DNA of 64,000 nt from Gemmobacter caeni (GCF_003054195.1 NZ_QBKP01000003.1:310001-374000); one strand, 5' to 3'. Positions 7,354 through 16,622 are shown, counted from the first letter of the stretch. The notes: generated from the letters alone by a model not told the origin. Made by a program: numbers and translations.

Positions 7354-8589
7354 ATGCCGCTGGATATTGATTTCGTGCGCCGCCAGTTTCCGGCGTTTCA
7401 AAGCGCGGCGCTTCAGGGGCAGGCGTTTTTCGAGAATGCGGGCGGTTCCTACACCTGCAAGCCGGTGATCGACCGGCTGTTCCGCTTTTACCATGACCGG
7501 AAGGTGCAGCCCTATGCGCCCTACGAAGCCAGTCAACTGGGCGGGGCCGAGATGGATGAAGCCCGTGCGCGGCTTGCCGCGATGATGGGGGTAGAACGGG
7601 ACGAACTGTCCTTCGGCCCCTCGACCAGCGCCAATACCTTCGTGCTGGCCAATGCAGTACGGCAATGGCTGCGCGGCAAGAAGGCCGCTATCGTCGTGAC
7701 GAACCAGGATCACGAGGCCAACAGCGGGGTCTGGCGCCGTCTGGCGGACGAGGGCATCGAGGTGCGGGAATGGCGTATCGACCCGCAGACCGGCCATCTG
7801 GACCCGGCCGCGCTGGCGCCGCTGCTGGAGGACGGCCGCGTCAAGCTGGTCTGCTTCCCACATTGTTCCAACGTGGTGGCCGAGATCAATCCGGTGGCCG
7901 AAATCTGCGCCATGGCGCATGCGGCGGGGGCTTTCACCTGTGTCGATGGCGTCAGCTACGCGCCGCACGGCTTTCCTGACATGGCGGCGCTGGGGGCGGA
8001 TGTCTACCTGTTTTCCGCCTACAAGACCTATGGCCCGCATCAGGGCATCATGGTGATCCGCCGCAAGTTCGGGGAAACCCTGCCCAATCAGGCCCATTTC
8101 TTCAATGGCGGCACGCTTTACAAGCGCTTCACCCCGGCCGGGCCGGATCATGCGCAGGTCGCGGCCTGTGCGGGGATGGCCGATTATATCGACGCACTTT
8201 ACACCCACCATCATGGCGAGGCGGCGCATGCCACGCCGCTGGCGCGCAACAATGCGGTCCACGCGCTCATGCGCGCACATGAGGAAGAGGTTCTGCAACC
8301 GCTGCTGGATCATCTGGCCGCGCGCAACGATCTGCGGCTGATCGGCCCGCGTCAGGCGGCTGGCCGCGCACCTACAGTCGCCGTTGCGCTGGACCGCCCG
8401 GCCGAGCCGGTGGCGGCAGCGCTGGCCGCGCATGGCATCATGGCCGGTGGCGGCGATTTCTATGCCGTCCGGCCGCTGGAGGCCCTGGGCGTCGATCTGT
8501 CCCGCGGCGTGCTCCGGCTCAGCTTCGTGCACTACACCACCGCCGCAGAGGTGCAGAAACTGATGGGCGCACTGGACCGCGTGCTCTGA
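7354..8589 (+). CDS. Class V PLP-dependent aminotransferase (cysteine-desulfurase-like fold)
   Basis: 411 residues. The fold is that of class V aminotransferases: substrate-side FENAGGSYT near residue 26, FGPSTSANTF at 87-96, the PLP ring aspartate D198 in VDGVSYAPHG, and Schiff-base K224 in SAYKTYGPH. The C-terminal GGGDFYAVRPLEALG and VLRLSFVHYTT are typical of the isopenicillin-N-epimerase/Csd-like subgroup. The catalytic cysteine loop of true desulfurases is not obvious, so a transaminase, lyase or epimerase role is as likely. I chose ATG 7354 after AGAGGGTGAT. Substrate is unknown. Confidence 0.82.
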   Translation: MPLDIDFVRRQFPAFQSAALQGQAFFENAGGSYTCKPVIDRLFRFYHDRKVQPYAPYEASQLGGAEMDEARARLAAMMGVERDELSFGPSTSANTFVLANAVRQWLRGKKAAIVVTNQDHEANSGVWRRLADEGIEVREWRIDPQTGHLDPAALAPLLEDGRVKLVCFPHCSNVVAEINPVAEICAMAHAAGAFTCVDGVSYAPHGFPDMAALGADVYLFSAYKTYGPHQGIMVIRRKFGETLPNQAHFFNGGTLYKRFTPAGPDHAQVAACAGMADYIDALYTHHHGEAAHATPLARNNAVHALMRAHEEEVLQPLLDHLAARNDLRLIGPRQAAGRAPTVAVALDRPAEPVAAALAAHGIMAGGGDFYAVRPLEALGVDLSRGVLRLSFVHYTTAAEVQKLMGALDRVL

Positions 8590-8598
8590 CCCTTGCGT

Positions 8599-8624
8599 GG
8601 AAAGGGGCGGGTAAGCCCCTTTCC
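8599..8624 (+). terminator. Stem-loop downstream of the class V aminotransferase
   Basis: GGAAAGGGGC, a 6-nt loop, and GCCCCTTTCC form a perfect 10-bp stem 10 bp after the stop codon. There is no T-run, so termination may be weak or Rho-assisted. Confidence 0.5.
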
Positions 8625-8672
8625 AACCGCGCGACCCGGCCCTATGGTGGGGGCAAGACGAGAGGGGACCGA

Positions 8673-9134
8673 ATGGCGCGCACGATCGACTATGGCAACC
8701 TGATGCACCGCGCGATGCGGGGTCTGATCCAGACCGTGCTGGAGGATGTGGCCGAACATGGTCTGCCCGGTGCGCACCATTTCTTTATTACCTTCGACAC
8801 CAATCATCCGGGCGTCGAGATCGCCGACTGGCTGCGTGCGCGTTACCCCGATGAAATGACCGTTGTTCTCCAGCACTGGTTTGAAAACCTTGTGGTCACG
8901 CCCGAAGGGTTTTCCGTCACGCTGAACTTCGGCAACAGCCCCGAACCGCTGATTATCCCCTTCGACGCCGTGCGCACTTTCGTCGATCCTTCGGTCGAAT
9001 TCGGCCTGCGTTTTGAAACGCATGAGGACGAAGACGACGAAGAGGATGAGGAAGACGGCGAGGAAGAAGCCGCCGCGCCGGAAGAACGCCCGCGCGAGGC
9101 CGAGGTTGTCAGCCTCGACAAGTTCCGCAAGTAA
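8673..9134 (+). CDS. sspB: Alpha-type SspB, ClpXP adaptor for ssrA-tagged proteins
   Basis: 153 residues. The folded domain (about 1-115) includes MHRAMRGLIQTVLEDV, the HFFITFDTNHPGVEI strand and a late FDAVRTFVDPSVEFGLRF. A very acidic linker (about 117-140) leads to the C-terminal peptide VVSLDKFRK, which docks on the ClpX zinc domain. This is the alphaproteobacterial SspB layout. It tethers tmRNA-tagged proteins to ClpXP; the tmRNA gene itself lies 2.7 kb upstream. ATG 8673 follows GAGGGGA. It is monocistronic by position, with a stem-loop GGCCGGAA-T-TTCCGGCC at 9161-9177 after it. Confidence 0.93.
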   Translation: MARTIDYGNLMHRAMRGLIQTVLEDVAEHGLPGAHHFFITFDTNHPGVEIADWLRARYPDEMTVVLQHWFENLVVTPEGFSVTLNFGNSPEPLIIPFDAVRTFVDPSVEFGLRFETHEDEDDEEDEEDGEEEAAAPEERPREAEVVSLDKFRK

Positions 9135-9184
9135 TCCGGCATTTTGTCGGGTCTTCTTCGGGCCGGAATTTCCGGCCTGTTAGC

Positions 9185-9233
9185 GGTATACATCCGTATA
9201 CCAATTGATTTCGCGCGCGGTGCCGCCTAGAAG
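9185..9233 (+). promoter_or_regulatory. fumC promoter with palindromic operator
   Basis: GGTATAC-ATCC-GTATACC (9185-9202) is a perfect 7-bp inverted repeat. It is followed directly by TTGATT (9205-9210), a 17-nt spacer and TAGAAG (9228-9233). The operator abuts the -35 box, a position used by activators and by some repressors. The GTATAC half-sites resemble GntR-family sites, which is an inference. Confidence 0.5.
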
Positions 9234-9260
9234 AAGCCAACCTTTCAAGGAGGCTTGCCC

Positions 9261-10655
9261 ATGACCGCCACCCGCACCGAAACCGACAGCTTTGGCCCGC
9301 TGGAAGTTCCTGCCGATAAATACTGGGGCGCACAGACGCAGCGTTCCATCATCAACTTCCCGATCGGCTGGGAACGTCAGCCGGTGCCGATCATCCGGGC
9401 GCTGGGCGTTATCAAGAAGGCCTGTGCTCTGGTGAACAAGGCGCAGGGCGACATGCCTGCCGAGCTGGCCGACGCCATTGCCGCCGCCGCGACCGAAGTG
9501 ATCGAGGGCAAGTTTGACGACAACTTCCCGCTGGTGGTCTGGCAGACCGGCTCGGGTACCCAGTCGAACATGAACGCGAACGAGGTGATCTCGAACCGCG
9601 CGATCGAGATGCTGGGCGGCGTGATGGGGTCGAAGAAACCCGTTCACCCGAACGACCATTGCAACATGGGCCAGTCCTCGAACGACACCTTCCCGACCGC
9701 GATGCATGTCGCCATCGGGATGCTGGCGCGTGACGTGCTGCTGCCGGGGCTGGAAAAGCTGCATGCTGCGCTGGCTGCCAAGGCCGAGGAATTCAAGGAC
9801 ATCATCAAGATCGGCCGCACCCATACGCAGGATGCGACGCCGCTGACGCTGGGTCAGGAGTTTTCGGGCTATGCCAAGCAGGTGGAGCGCGGGATCGAGC
9901 GGGTGAAGATGTGCCTGCCGCATATCTACGAACTGGCGCAGGGCGGCACCGCCGTCGGCACCGGGCTGAACACCCGTGTGGGCTGGGATACCCGTGTGGC
10001 CGCGCAGATCGCCGAAATCACCGGGCTGCCCTTTGTCACCGCTCCGAACAAGTTCGAGGCGCTGGCCGCGCATGACGCCATGGTCATGTTCTCCGGCGCG
10101 CTGAAGACGGTGGCGGCGAGCCTGTTCAAGATCGCCAACGACCTGCGCCTCCTGGGCTCCGGCCCGCGCTCGGGTCTGGGCGAGCTGATCCTGCCAGAGA
10201 ACGAGCCGGGCTCCTCGATCATGCCTGGCAAGGTGAACCCGACACAGGCCGAGGCGCTGACCATGGTCTGCGCGCATGTCATGGGCAATGACGCTGCCGT
10301 TGGTTTCGCAGGTTCGCAAGGGCATTTCGAGCTGAACGTCTACAACCCGATGATGTCCTACAACGTGCTGCAATCCATGCAGCTTCTGGGCGATTCGGCT
10401 TCGGCCTTCACCGACAATATGGTGGTGGGCACGCAGGCGAATGTGGCGCGCATCGACAAGCTGATGAAGGAAAGCCTGATGCTGGTGACGGCGCTGGCGC
10501 CGACCATCGGCTATGACAATGCCACCAAGGTCGCCAAGACCGCGCACAAGAACGGCACGACGCTGAAGGAAGAGGCGATCGCGCTGGGCTTCGTGGACGA
10601 AGAAACCTTCGACCGCGTGGTGCGCCCCGAAGACATGATCTCGCCGAAGGGGTGA
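9261..10655 (+). CDS. fumC: Class II fumarate hydratase
   Basis: 464 residues, the usual length for the iron-independent, heat-stable fumarase that interconverts fumarate and malate in the TCA cycle. Landmarks are the N-terminal [34 protein letters not shown], the histidine loop [19 protein letters not shown], and the family signature [11 protein letters not shown] with the catalytic serine. ATG 9261 has the strong ribosome-binding site AAGGAGG seven bases upstream; a TTG six bases earlier is less likely. The upstream palindrome suggests regulation. DUF4169 and two other small genes follow on the same strand. Confidence 0.97.
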   Translation: MTATRTETDSFGPLEVPADKYWGAQTQRSIINFPIGWERQPVPIIRALGVIKKACALVNKAQGDMPAELADAIAAAATEVIEGKFDDNFPLVVWQTGSGTQSNMNANEVISNRAIEMLGGVMGSKKPVHPNDHCNMGQSSNDTFPTAMHVAIGMLARDVLLPGLEKLHAALAAKAEEFKDIIKIGRTHTQDATPLTLGQEFSGYAKQVERGIERVKMCLPHIYELAQGGTAVGTGLNTRVGWDTRVAAQIAEITGLPFVTAPNKFEALAAHDAMVMFSGALKTVAASLFKIANDLRLLGSGPRSGLGELILPENEPGSSIMPGKVNPTQAEALTMVCAHVMGNDAAVGFAGSQGHFELNVYNPMMSYNVLQSMQLLGDSASAFTDNMVVGTQANVARIDKLMKESLMLVTALAPTIGYDNATKVAKTAHKNGTTLKEEAIALGFVDEETFDRVVRPEDMISPKG

Positions 10656-10823
10656 GATGAGGTCGGGCGCGTAAGGCGCCCCCGATGAAACGCTCCTGTG
10701 GAGCGTTTCAAGCATCGAATCAAGCATCGAACGCCCGCGCACGCTTGCGCGGGCCGGAAGAGGATCGTCTCGGTATTTGCAGGCCAAGCGCTTGCATTCC
10801 ACGAGAACCGCGAGAAAATGGAG

Positions 10824-10840
10824 CCGGGGCCATGCCCCGG
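10824..10840. repeat. GC-rich palindrome, GGGGC...GCCCC family
   Basis: CCGGGGC-CAT-GCCCCGG lies 20 bp before the DUF4169 start. Read on the other strand, its loop is ATG inside GGGGC/GCCCC. Similar cores recur at 14252, 59841 and 61441. It may act as a hairpin or attenuator between fumC and the small genes. Confidence 0.45.
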
Positions 10841-10859
10841 TCCCGTCAGGAGGAAAGCC

Positions 10860-11045
10860 ATGGCCGAAGTCGTGAACCTCAATCGTTTCCGCAAGGCAAA
10901 GGCGCGGGCAGAGGCGCGCGATGAAGCGGATGCCAATGCCGCGAAGTTCGGTCGCAGCAAGGCGCAGAAGGCGCGCGAGGCGGCGGACGCCGAACGGGCG
11001 CGGGCCGAACTGGATGGCAAGAAGCGCGAGACGGATCAGGATTAA
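10860..11045 (+). CDS. DUF4169 family small protein
   Basis: 61 residues, very rich in lysine, arginine, alanine and glutamate (MAEVVNLNRFRKAKARAEAR, then a helical charged tail). The opening VNLNRFRK is the recognisable family feature and the rest is probably one long helix. The function is unknown. ATG 10860 follows AGGAGGAAAG, an excellent ribosome-binding site. It is conserved next to fumC in many Rhodobacteraceae as far as I recall. VNLNRFRK loosely resembles the SspB tail VVSLDKFRK encoded 1.7 kb upstream; whether this means a shared docking partner is speculation. Confidence 0.8.
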   Translation: MAEVVNLNRFRKAKARAEARDEADANAAKFGRSKAQKAREAADAERARAELDGKKRETDQD

Positions 11046-11091
11046 CCTCGCATTAAGTCAGGTCCGAGAGGATCGGTGGCGGAGGTGCCCG

Positions 11092-11322
11092 ATGATCCCG
11101 ACCCGTATTGCCCCCGACGCCGACCGATGGATCGTGCAGCTGTTTTCGGCCCGTGCGGTGGCGGAAGGCGGCATCATCCGCCGCAGTGCCGCCGATGTGG
11201 ACCGGCTGATCGGTCGTGACCGCCTGCTGCACGAGGTGCGACGACGCGGTTACCGGCTGGTGGAAAACGCCGGGCAATTCGTGATCTTCTGCAACCGCGA
11301 CCCGATCCGGCTCTTGCACTGA
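11092..11322 (+). CDS. Small conserved hypothetical protein
   Basis: 76 residues, MIPTRIAPDADRWIVQLFSA at the start and FVIFCNRDPIRLLH at the end. It looks like a small alpha/beta domain with no signal peptide or membrane segment. I do not recognise a catalytic motif. Homologues in this family have, as I recall, sometimes been labelled phosphoribosylanthranilate isomerase, but at this length that cannot be right. ATG 11092 follows GGAGGTGCCCG. It sits between DUF4169 and a ribbon-helix-helix gene, all on the same strand. Confidence 0.65.
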   Translation: MIPTRIAPDADRWIVQLFSARAVAEGGIIRRSAADVDRLIGRDRLLHEVRRRGYRLVENAGQFVIFCNRDPIRLLH

Positions 11323-11336
11323 CCGCGCCACCGGGC

Positions 11337-11385
11337 GCAAATTTCTTGCTAAGAAATTTGCAAATCTTTTGGCGCAAAAGATTTG
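11337..11385. repeat. AT-rich twin palindrome, copy 1
   Basis: Two hairpins share a central TTTGCAAA. The first is GCAAATTTCTT-GCT-AAGAAATTTGC (11337-11361, perfect 11-bp arms). The second is CAAATCTTTT-GGCGC-AAAAGATTTG (11361-11385, perfect 10-bp arms). The AT content contrasts sharply with flanking DNA. A second copy in the opposite orientation lies at 25502-25551. It is probably a dispersed intergenic element, perhaps used as a terminator. Confidence 0.75.
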
Positions 11386-11408
11386 TCCCAAGCCCCGAGG
11401 TACCCGCG

Positions 11409-11630
11409 ATGTCCGCCCGTCCTGCCAAGCATTCCCTGACGCTGCGGGGCCATCGCACCAGTGTCTCGCTGGAGGCCGAGTTCTGGCACGGGTTCCGCGA
11501 ACTTGCCGCCGCGCGGGAGATGGGCCTGAACGAGTTGGCGGCGGAAATCGACGAAAGCCGTGAGGGCGATATCGGCCTTGCTTCAGCGATCCGCCTTGCG
11601 GTGTTGCGGCATTACCAGCAGCGCGGCTGA
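11409..11630 (+). CDS. Ribbon-helix-helix domain protein
   Basis: 73 residues. KHSLTLRGHRTSVSLEAEFW gives the basic beta-strand, followed by two helices (FRELAAAREMGLNELAAEID and GDIGLASAIRLAVLRHYQ). This matches the small RHH_4-type proteins of alphaproteobacteria, which are putative DNA-binding regulators forming dimers. The target is unknown. The start at 11409 is preceded by weak GAGG-like sequence within the end of the twin palindrome region. pepN follows 51 bp downstream. Confidence 0.75.
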   Translation: MSARPAKHSLTLRGHRTSVSLEAEFWHGFRELAAAREMGLNELAAEIDESREGDIGLASAIRLAVLRHYQQRG

Positions 11631-11681
11631 CGGTTGCGCCTGCCGCGCCATCGGGTAGCCTTCACGACGAAGGAGACCGCC

Positions 11682-14237
11682 ATGACGCAGCAGACCACCG
11701 TTTACCTGGCCGACTACCGCCCCTACAGCCATCCACTCGACCGGGTGGAGTTGACCTTCCGGCTGGCGCCGCAGGCGACGCGGGTTGTCGCGCGACTGCA
11801 TTTCCGCCCTGATCCGGCGCGCAGTCCCGGCGCGGATTTGCGGCTGGATGGCGAAGGTCTGCGGCTGATCCGCCTTGCGCTGGACGGCACCCCGCTGGAT
11901 TGCCAGCCCGACGACACCGGCCTGACGCTGCCCGCCGCGCTTTTGCCTGCCGATCCTTTCGTTCTGGAAACCGAGGTCGAGATTGCCCCCGTGGGCAATA
12001 CCGCGCTGGAGGGGCTTTACATGTCGAACGGCATGTATTGCACGCAATGCGAAGCCGAAGGTTTCCGCAAGATCACCTACTACCCCGACCGCCCGGATGT
12101 CATGGCGCGGTTTCATGTGCGGATCGAAAGCGATCTGCCGGTGCTGCTGTCAAACGGCAATCCGGCGGGGCAGGGGCCGGGATGGGCCGAATGGGATGAC
12201 CCCTGGCCGAAGCCAGCCTATCTGTTTGCGCTGGTCGCGGGGGAACTGGTAGCGCTGCCTGATCATTTCCTCACGGCCTCGGGCCGCGAGGTCGCGCTGA
12301 ATATCTGGGTGCGCGCGGGCGACGAATCGCGTTGTGCCTATGCGATGGATGCGCTGAAACGCTCAATGCGCTGGGATGAGCAGGTCTACGGTCGCGAATA
12401 CGATCTGGATGTGTTCAACATCGTCGCTGTGGACGATTTCAACATGGGCGCGATGGAGAACAAGGGGCTGAACATCTTCAACTCCAAGCTGGTTCTGGCC
12501 TCGCCCGAGACTGCGACCGACACCGATTATGAACGGATCGAGGCGGTGATCGCGCATGAATATTTCCACAACTGGACTGGAAATCGCATCACCTGCCGCG
12601 ACTGGTTCCAGCTGTGCCTGAAAGAAGGGCTCACCGTATTCCGCGATCAGCAGTTCTCGGGCGACATGCGGTCGCATGCGGTGAAGCGGATCGAGGATGT
12701 GCAGGCGCTGCGCGCGCGGCAGTTCCGCGAGGATCAGGGGCCGCTGGCCCATCCGGTGCGGCCTGACAGCTTTGTCGAGATTAACAATTTCTACACCGCC
12801 ACCGTTTACGAAAAAGGGGCCGAGGTCATCGGCATGCTGAAGCGTCTGGTGGGCGATGCGGAATATGCCCGTGCGCTGAATCTCTACTTCGCGCGCCACG
12901 ATGGCGAGGCGGCGACGATAGAGGACTGGCTGAAGGTGTTCGAAGATGCGACCGGCCGCGACCTCGGGCAGTTCAAGCGCTGGTATACCGAGGCAGGCAC
13001 CCCGCGTCTGACGGTGGAGGAGGAGTGGAAGGACGGTATTTATTCACTGACGCTGGAACAGCATCTGCCGCCGACACCGGGGCAGCCGGTGAAAGCGCCG
13101 AAGGTGATTCCGGTGGCGGTGGGCCTGCTGAACCCGAACGGTGACGAGGTGCAGCCGACCACCGTTCTGGAGCTGACCGAAACACGGCAGAGCTTCCGCT
13201 TCGAGGGGCTTGCCAGTCGTCCCGTTGCCTCGATCCTGCGCGGCTTCTCGGCGCCGGTGGTACTGGACCGCGCCGTCAGTGCGGCGGAGCGCGCCTTCCT
13301 GCTGGCGCATGACACCGACCCGTTCAACAGGTGGGAGGCGGGGCGCGCGCTGGCGAAAGAGGTGCTGGCCGATCTGGCAGCAGGCGCCCCGACCGTGGGT
13401 CCTGACTGGCTGGAGGCGATGGTGCGGCTGGTGCAGGACGACAGCCTTGATCCCGCATTCCGCGCCCTGGCGCTGCGCCTGCCGGGGGAGGATGACATGG
13501 CCGCGACCCTGGCGGCCGCAGGCAAACAGCCCGACCCGGCAGCACTTCATACGGCCCGGCGGCGCATGGCGGCGGCGTTGGCCGGGGCGCTGGCCCCGGC
13601 CTTGCCCGGGCTGATGGAGGCGACGCAGATCACTGGCGCCTTCTCGCCCGATGCGGTTCAGGCGGGCAAGCGGGCGCTGCATAATGCCTGTCTTGGGCTG
13701 CTCAGCCTGCGCGACGGAGGCGCGGCCGCCGAGGCGGCCTTTGCCGCCGCGACCAACATGACCGACAGCCTTGCCGCGCTTGCGGCGTTGCTGGAGATCG
13801 GGCGCGGCCAGCCGCAGCTTGACGCCTTCGAGGCGCGCTGGCGCGGGGACCGTCTGGTCATGGACAAATGGTTCATGGTTCAGGTGCTGCATGCCGCCCC
13901 CGACCAGACCGCGCGAACGGTCGAACTCCTGACCGCGCGGGCCGATTTCGACTGGAAGAACCCCAACCGCTTCCGGTCGGTCATCGGCGCGCTCAGCGCC
14001 AATCACGCAGGGTTCCATTATCAGGATGGTGCCAGCTACCGGCTGTTGGCCGACTGGCTGCTTCGGCTGGACCCGAAGAACCCGCAGACGGCGGCGCGTA
14101 TGTCCACCGCTTTCGAAACTTGGCGGCGCTACGATTCGGGGCGTCAGGGGCTGATCCGGGCTGAACTGGCCCGCATCCTCGCCACCTCCGGTCTCAGCCG
14201 CGATCTGGGCGAGATGGCGACGCGCATGGCGGGCTGA
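11682..14237 (+). CDS. pepN: Aminopeptidase N (M1 family)
   Basis: 851 residues. This zinc metallopeptidase removes N-terminal residues from peptides in the cytoplasm. The substrate-binding motif GAMEN is at 256-260. The zinc site is H292-E-Y-F-H296 with the third ligand E315 in LKEGLTV. The C-terminal alpha-helical domain fills about 540-851. Length and motif spacing match proteobacterial PepN. ATG 11682 has AAGGAG upstream. An upstream in-frame start at 11634 lacks a ribosome-binding site. Confidence 0.96.
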   Translation: MTQQTTVYLADYRPYSHPLDRVELTFRLAPQATRVVARLHFRPDPARSPGADLRLDGEGLRLIRLALDGTPLDCQPDDTGLTLPAALLPADPFVLETEVEIAPVGNTALEGLYMSNGMYCTQCEAEGFRKITYYPDRPDVMARFHVRIESDLPVLLSNGNPAGQGPGWAEWDDPWPKPAYLFALVAGELVALPDHFLTASGREVALNIWVRAGDESRCAYAMDALKRSMRWDEQVYGREYDLDVFNIVAVDDFNMGAMENKGLNIFNSKLVLASPETATDTDYERIEAVIAHEYFHNWTGNRITCRDWFQLCLKEGLTVFRDQQFSGDMRSHAVKRIEDVQALRARQFREDQGPLAHPVRPDSFVEINNFYTATVYEKGAEVIGMLKRLVGDAEYARALNLYFARHDGEAATIEDWLKVFEDATGRDLGQFKRWYTEAGTPRLTVEEEWKDGIYSLTLEQHLPPTPGQPVKAPKVIPVAVGLLNPNGDEVQPTTVLELTETRQSFRFEGLASRPVASILRGFSAPVVLDRAVSAAERAFLLAHDTDPFNRWEAGRALAKEVLADLAAGAPTVGPDWLEAMVRLVQDDSLDPAFRALALRLPGEDDMAATLAAAGKQPDPAALHTARRRMAAALAGALAPALPGLMEATQITGAFSPDAVQAGKRALHNACLGLLSLRDGGAAAEAAFAAATNMTDSLAALAALLEIGRGQPQLDAFEARWRGDRLVMDKWFMVQVLHAAPDQTARTVELLTARADFDWKNPNRFRSVIGALSANHAGFHYQDGASYRLLADWLLRLDPKNPQTAARMSTAFETWRRYDSGRQGLIRAELARILATSGLSRDLGEMATRMAG

Positions 14238-14251
14238 GCTAAAGGTCCATC

Positions 14252-14271
14252 CGGGGGGCTGATGCCCCCCG
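14252..14271. terminator. Convergent GC-rich stem-loop
   Basis: CGGGGGGC-TGAT-GCCCCCCG forms a perfect 8-bp stem between pepN and the convergent lipoprotein gene. It is probably a shared transcription end. No strong T-run is present on either strand. It belongs to the GGGGC...GCCCC palindrome group. Confidence 0.55.
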
Positions 14272-14280
14272 ACCGGGTCA

Positions 14281-14892
14281 TCAGCCTTTCTGGCAGTAAA
14301 TCTGCTGGCTGATCCAGTTGCGCATTTCCGCGCGCGTATTCGACTTGCGGAAGGGCATCCAGTCGCGTCCGATTCCGCGATTGCCGCCGCCGACGGCCAT
14401 ACCGTCCCGCTGCACATGGTAGGCCATCATCTCGACCGCGCAGTCCAGATTGGCAGTCCCGTTCTTCAGCGCCGAGGCCGACGTGGCCTCGCAGCCGTAG
14501 TTGCGGGCAGAACGCGGCGAAATCTGCATGATTCCAATATACTTGCCGCCACCGCCGACTGCTGCCGGGTTGTGGCTGCTTTCATATTTCCCGACCGCTG
14601 AAATCAGCCCGGCCCAGAAGGCGCGGCGCTGCGGCAGGGGCGCGTCGCTGTAGGCCGGACACCAGCTGTCGATATCTGCGGGAACGCGATCGGCCAGAAC
14701 CTCATCTTCCTGTGCCACGGCCATCAGGGTATTGGCTGTCCATTCGGCGGCTTCCGGGCGGTGGTCCCAACGCATCGGGGGCGGTTCCGCCGCGCGCGAG
14801 ACCAATTGTGCGGCCTCGGTCGTGCAGCCTGCCAGAGCCAGTGCGACGAACGCGCCCTGCATACCCCGGATGATCGCAGTTTTCCCCAGCAT
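14281..14892 (-). CDS. Lytic-transglycosylase-like (SLT domain) lipoprotein
   Basis: 203 residues, or 193 if the second ATG at 14862 is used. The lipobox LALAGC places the lipidated cysteine at about residue 23, so the protein is anchored to a membrane facing the periplasm. Residues about 90-190 resemble a soluble lytic transglycosylase domain: WAGLISAVGKYESSHNP with a candidate catalytic glutamate, then GKYIGIMQISPRSARNYGC and a late AYHVQRDG. Such enzymes cleave peptidoglycan glycan strands. It is transcribed alone, convergent with pepN. Confidence 0.78.
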   Translation of the reverse strand: MLGKTAIIRGMQGAFVALALAGCTTEAAQLVSRAAEPPPMRWDHRPEAAEWTANTLMAVAQEDEVLADRVPADIDSWCPAYSDAPLPQRRAFWAGLISAVGKYESSHNPAAVGGGGKYIGIMQISPRSARNYGCEATSASALKNGTANLDCAVEMMAYHVQRDGMAVGGGNRGIGRDWMPFRKSNTRAEMRNWISQQIYCQKG

Positions 14893-15059
14893 CCCTTGCC
14901 CAAGGTGGCATCGCCCCCAGCGGCGACAGGCGTTATTTGCCTGCGCAACCGCCCTCCGGGCTAGCGTGCTGTACGGACATGCGCGAAAATCCGCCCGCAG
15001 CGCCTTGCCGCGCTGCGTGGCGCTGCCTATGAAGGGGGCAAGTTTGCAAGGGGAAACCG

Positions 15060-16571
15060 ATGCTCGACCTGACCTATGAAGCGCCGAAACCGAAGGTGAT
15101 CGCCGGGGCGAAACACGACTGGGAACTGGTGATCGGGATGGAGATTCACGCCCAGGTTTCCTCGAACGCCAAGCTGTTTTCCGGCGCCTCCACCGCCGTG
15201 GGGGCCGAGCCGAACAGCAATGTCAGCTTCGTTGATTGCGCCATGCCGGGCATGCTGCCGGTGATCAATGAATATTGCGTCGAACAGGCGGTGCGTTCGG
15301 GGCTGGGGCTGAAGGCCGCGATCAACCTGCGCTCGGCCTTCGACCGCAAGAATTACTTCTACCCGGACCTGCCGCAGGGCTATCAGATCAGCCAGCTTTA
15401 CCACCCGATCGTGGGCGAGGGCGAGGTGCTGGTGGAGATGGGGCCTGGCGTGGCGCGACTGGTGCGGATCGAACGCATCCATCTGGAACAGGACGCCGGA
15501 AAGTCGATTCACGACATGGACCCGAACATGTCCTTCGTCGATTTCAACCGCACCGGCGTCGCCCTGATGGAGATCGTCAGCCGCCCCGACATTCGCGGCC
15601 CCGAGGAAGCGGCAGCCTATGTCTCCAAGCTGCGGCAGATCCTGCGCTATCTGGGCACCTGCGACGGCAACATGCAGAACGGCAACCTGCGTGCGGATGT
15701 GAACGTGTCGGTCTGCCGCCCCGGCCAATACGAGAAGTATCAGGAAACGCAGGATTTCTCGCATCTGGGTACGCGCTGTGAGATCAAGAACATGAACTCG
15801 CTGCGCTTCATTCAGGCGGCGATTGACTACGAGGCGCGGCGCCAGATTGCCATTCTGGAAGATGGCGGTTCGATCACGCAGGAAACCCGGCTTTACGATC
15901 CTGACAAGGGCGAAACCCGGTCGATGCGGTCGAAGGAAGAGGCGCATGACTATCGCTATTTCCCCTGCCCGGATCTGCTGCCGCTGGAAATCGAGCAGGC
16001 ATGGGTCGATGACATCGCCGCGCGGATGCCCGAGCTGCCCGATGCCAAGAAAGCGCGCTTCATGGGCGATTTCGGCCTGACTGACTACGATGCCAGCGTC
16101 CTCACCGCCGAGCTGGATTCGGCTGCCTTCTTTGAGGCCGTGGCTCAGGGGCGCGATGGCAAGCTGGCGGCGAACTGGGTCATCAACGAACTGTTCGGCC
16201 GGCTGAACAAGGAAGGTCACGCCATCGGCGACAGCCCGGTCACGGCTGCGCAACTGGGTGGCATGCTTGATCTGCTGTCGAAGGGCGAGATCACCTCGAA
16301 AATGGCCAAGGATCTGTTTGAAATCCTGTGGACCGAAGGTGGTGACCCCGCCGAGGTGGCGGCGGCGCGCGGCATGAAGGCGGTCACTGATACCGGCGCC
16401 ATCGAGAAGGCGCTGGACGATCTGATTGCCGCCAATCCGGCGCAGGTGGAAAAGGCCAAGGTCAATGCCAAGCTCGCCGGGTGGTTCACGGGTCAGGTGC
16501 TCAAGGCGACCGGGGGCAAGGCTAATCCGGCGGTGGTAAACGAGATGGTGGCCAAAAAGCTCGGGCTCTGA
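15060..16571 (+). CDS. gatB: Aspartyl/glutamyl-tRNA amidotransferase subunit B
   Basis: 503 residues. With GatA and GatC it converts misacylated Glu-tRNA(Gln) (and Asp-tRNA(Asn)) to Gln-tRNA and Asn-tRNA. Landmarks are [20 protein letters not shown], the kinase-like domain with [18 protein letters not shown], and [13 protein letters not shown]. The C-terminal YqeY-like tail domain (about 355-503) ends in [18 protein letters not shown] 15060 follows AAGGGGAAA. gatA and gatC are not adjacent. Confidence 0.97.
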   Translation: MLDLTYEAPKPKVIAGAKHDWELVIGMEIHAQVSSNAKLFSGASTAVGAEPNSNVSFVDCAMPGMLPVINEYCVEQAVRSGLGLKAAINLRSAFDRKNYFYPDLPQGYQISQLYHPIVGEGEVLVEMGPGVARLVRIERIHLEQDAGKSIHDMDPNMSFVDFNRTGVALMEIVSRPDIRGPEEAAAYVSKLRQILRYLGTCDGNMQNGNLRADVNVSVCRPGQYEKYQETQDFSHLGTRCEIKNMNSLRFIQAAIDYEARRQIAILEDGGSITQETRLYDPDKGETRSMRSKEEAHDYRYFPCPDLLPLEIEQAWVDDIAARMPELPDAKKARFMGDFGLTDYDASVLTAELDSAAFFEAVAQGRDGKLAANWVINELFGRLNKEGHAIGDSPVTAAQLGGMLDLLSKGEITSKMAKDLFEILWTEGGDPAEVAAARGMKAVTDTGAIEKALDDLIAANPAQVEKAKVNAKLAGWFTGQVLKATGGKANPAVVNEMVAKKLGL

Positions 16572-16593
16572 CGCAAGGGCTGGTAGACAGGAA

Positions 16594-16622
16594 GGGGGCG
16601 GACACCAGATCCGCCCTTTTTC
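16594..16622 (+). terminator. gatB terminator
   Basis: GGGCGGA, a 7-nt loop and TCCGCCC are followed by TTTTTC, 23 bp after the gatB stop. This is a classic Rho-independent signal. Confidence 0.88.
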
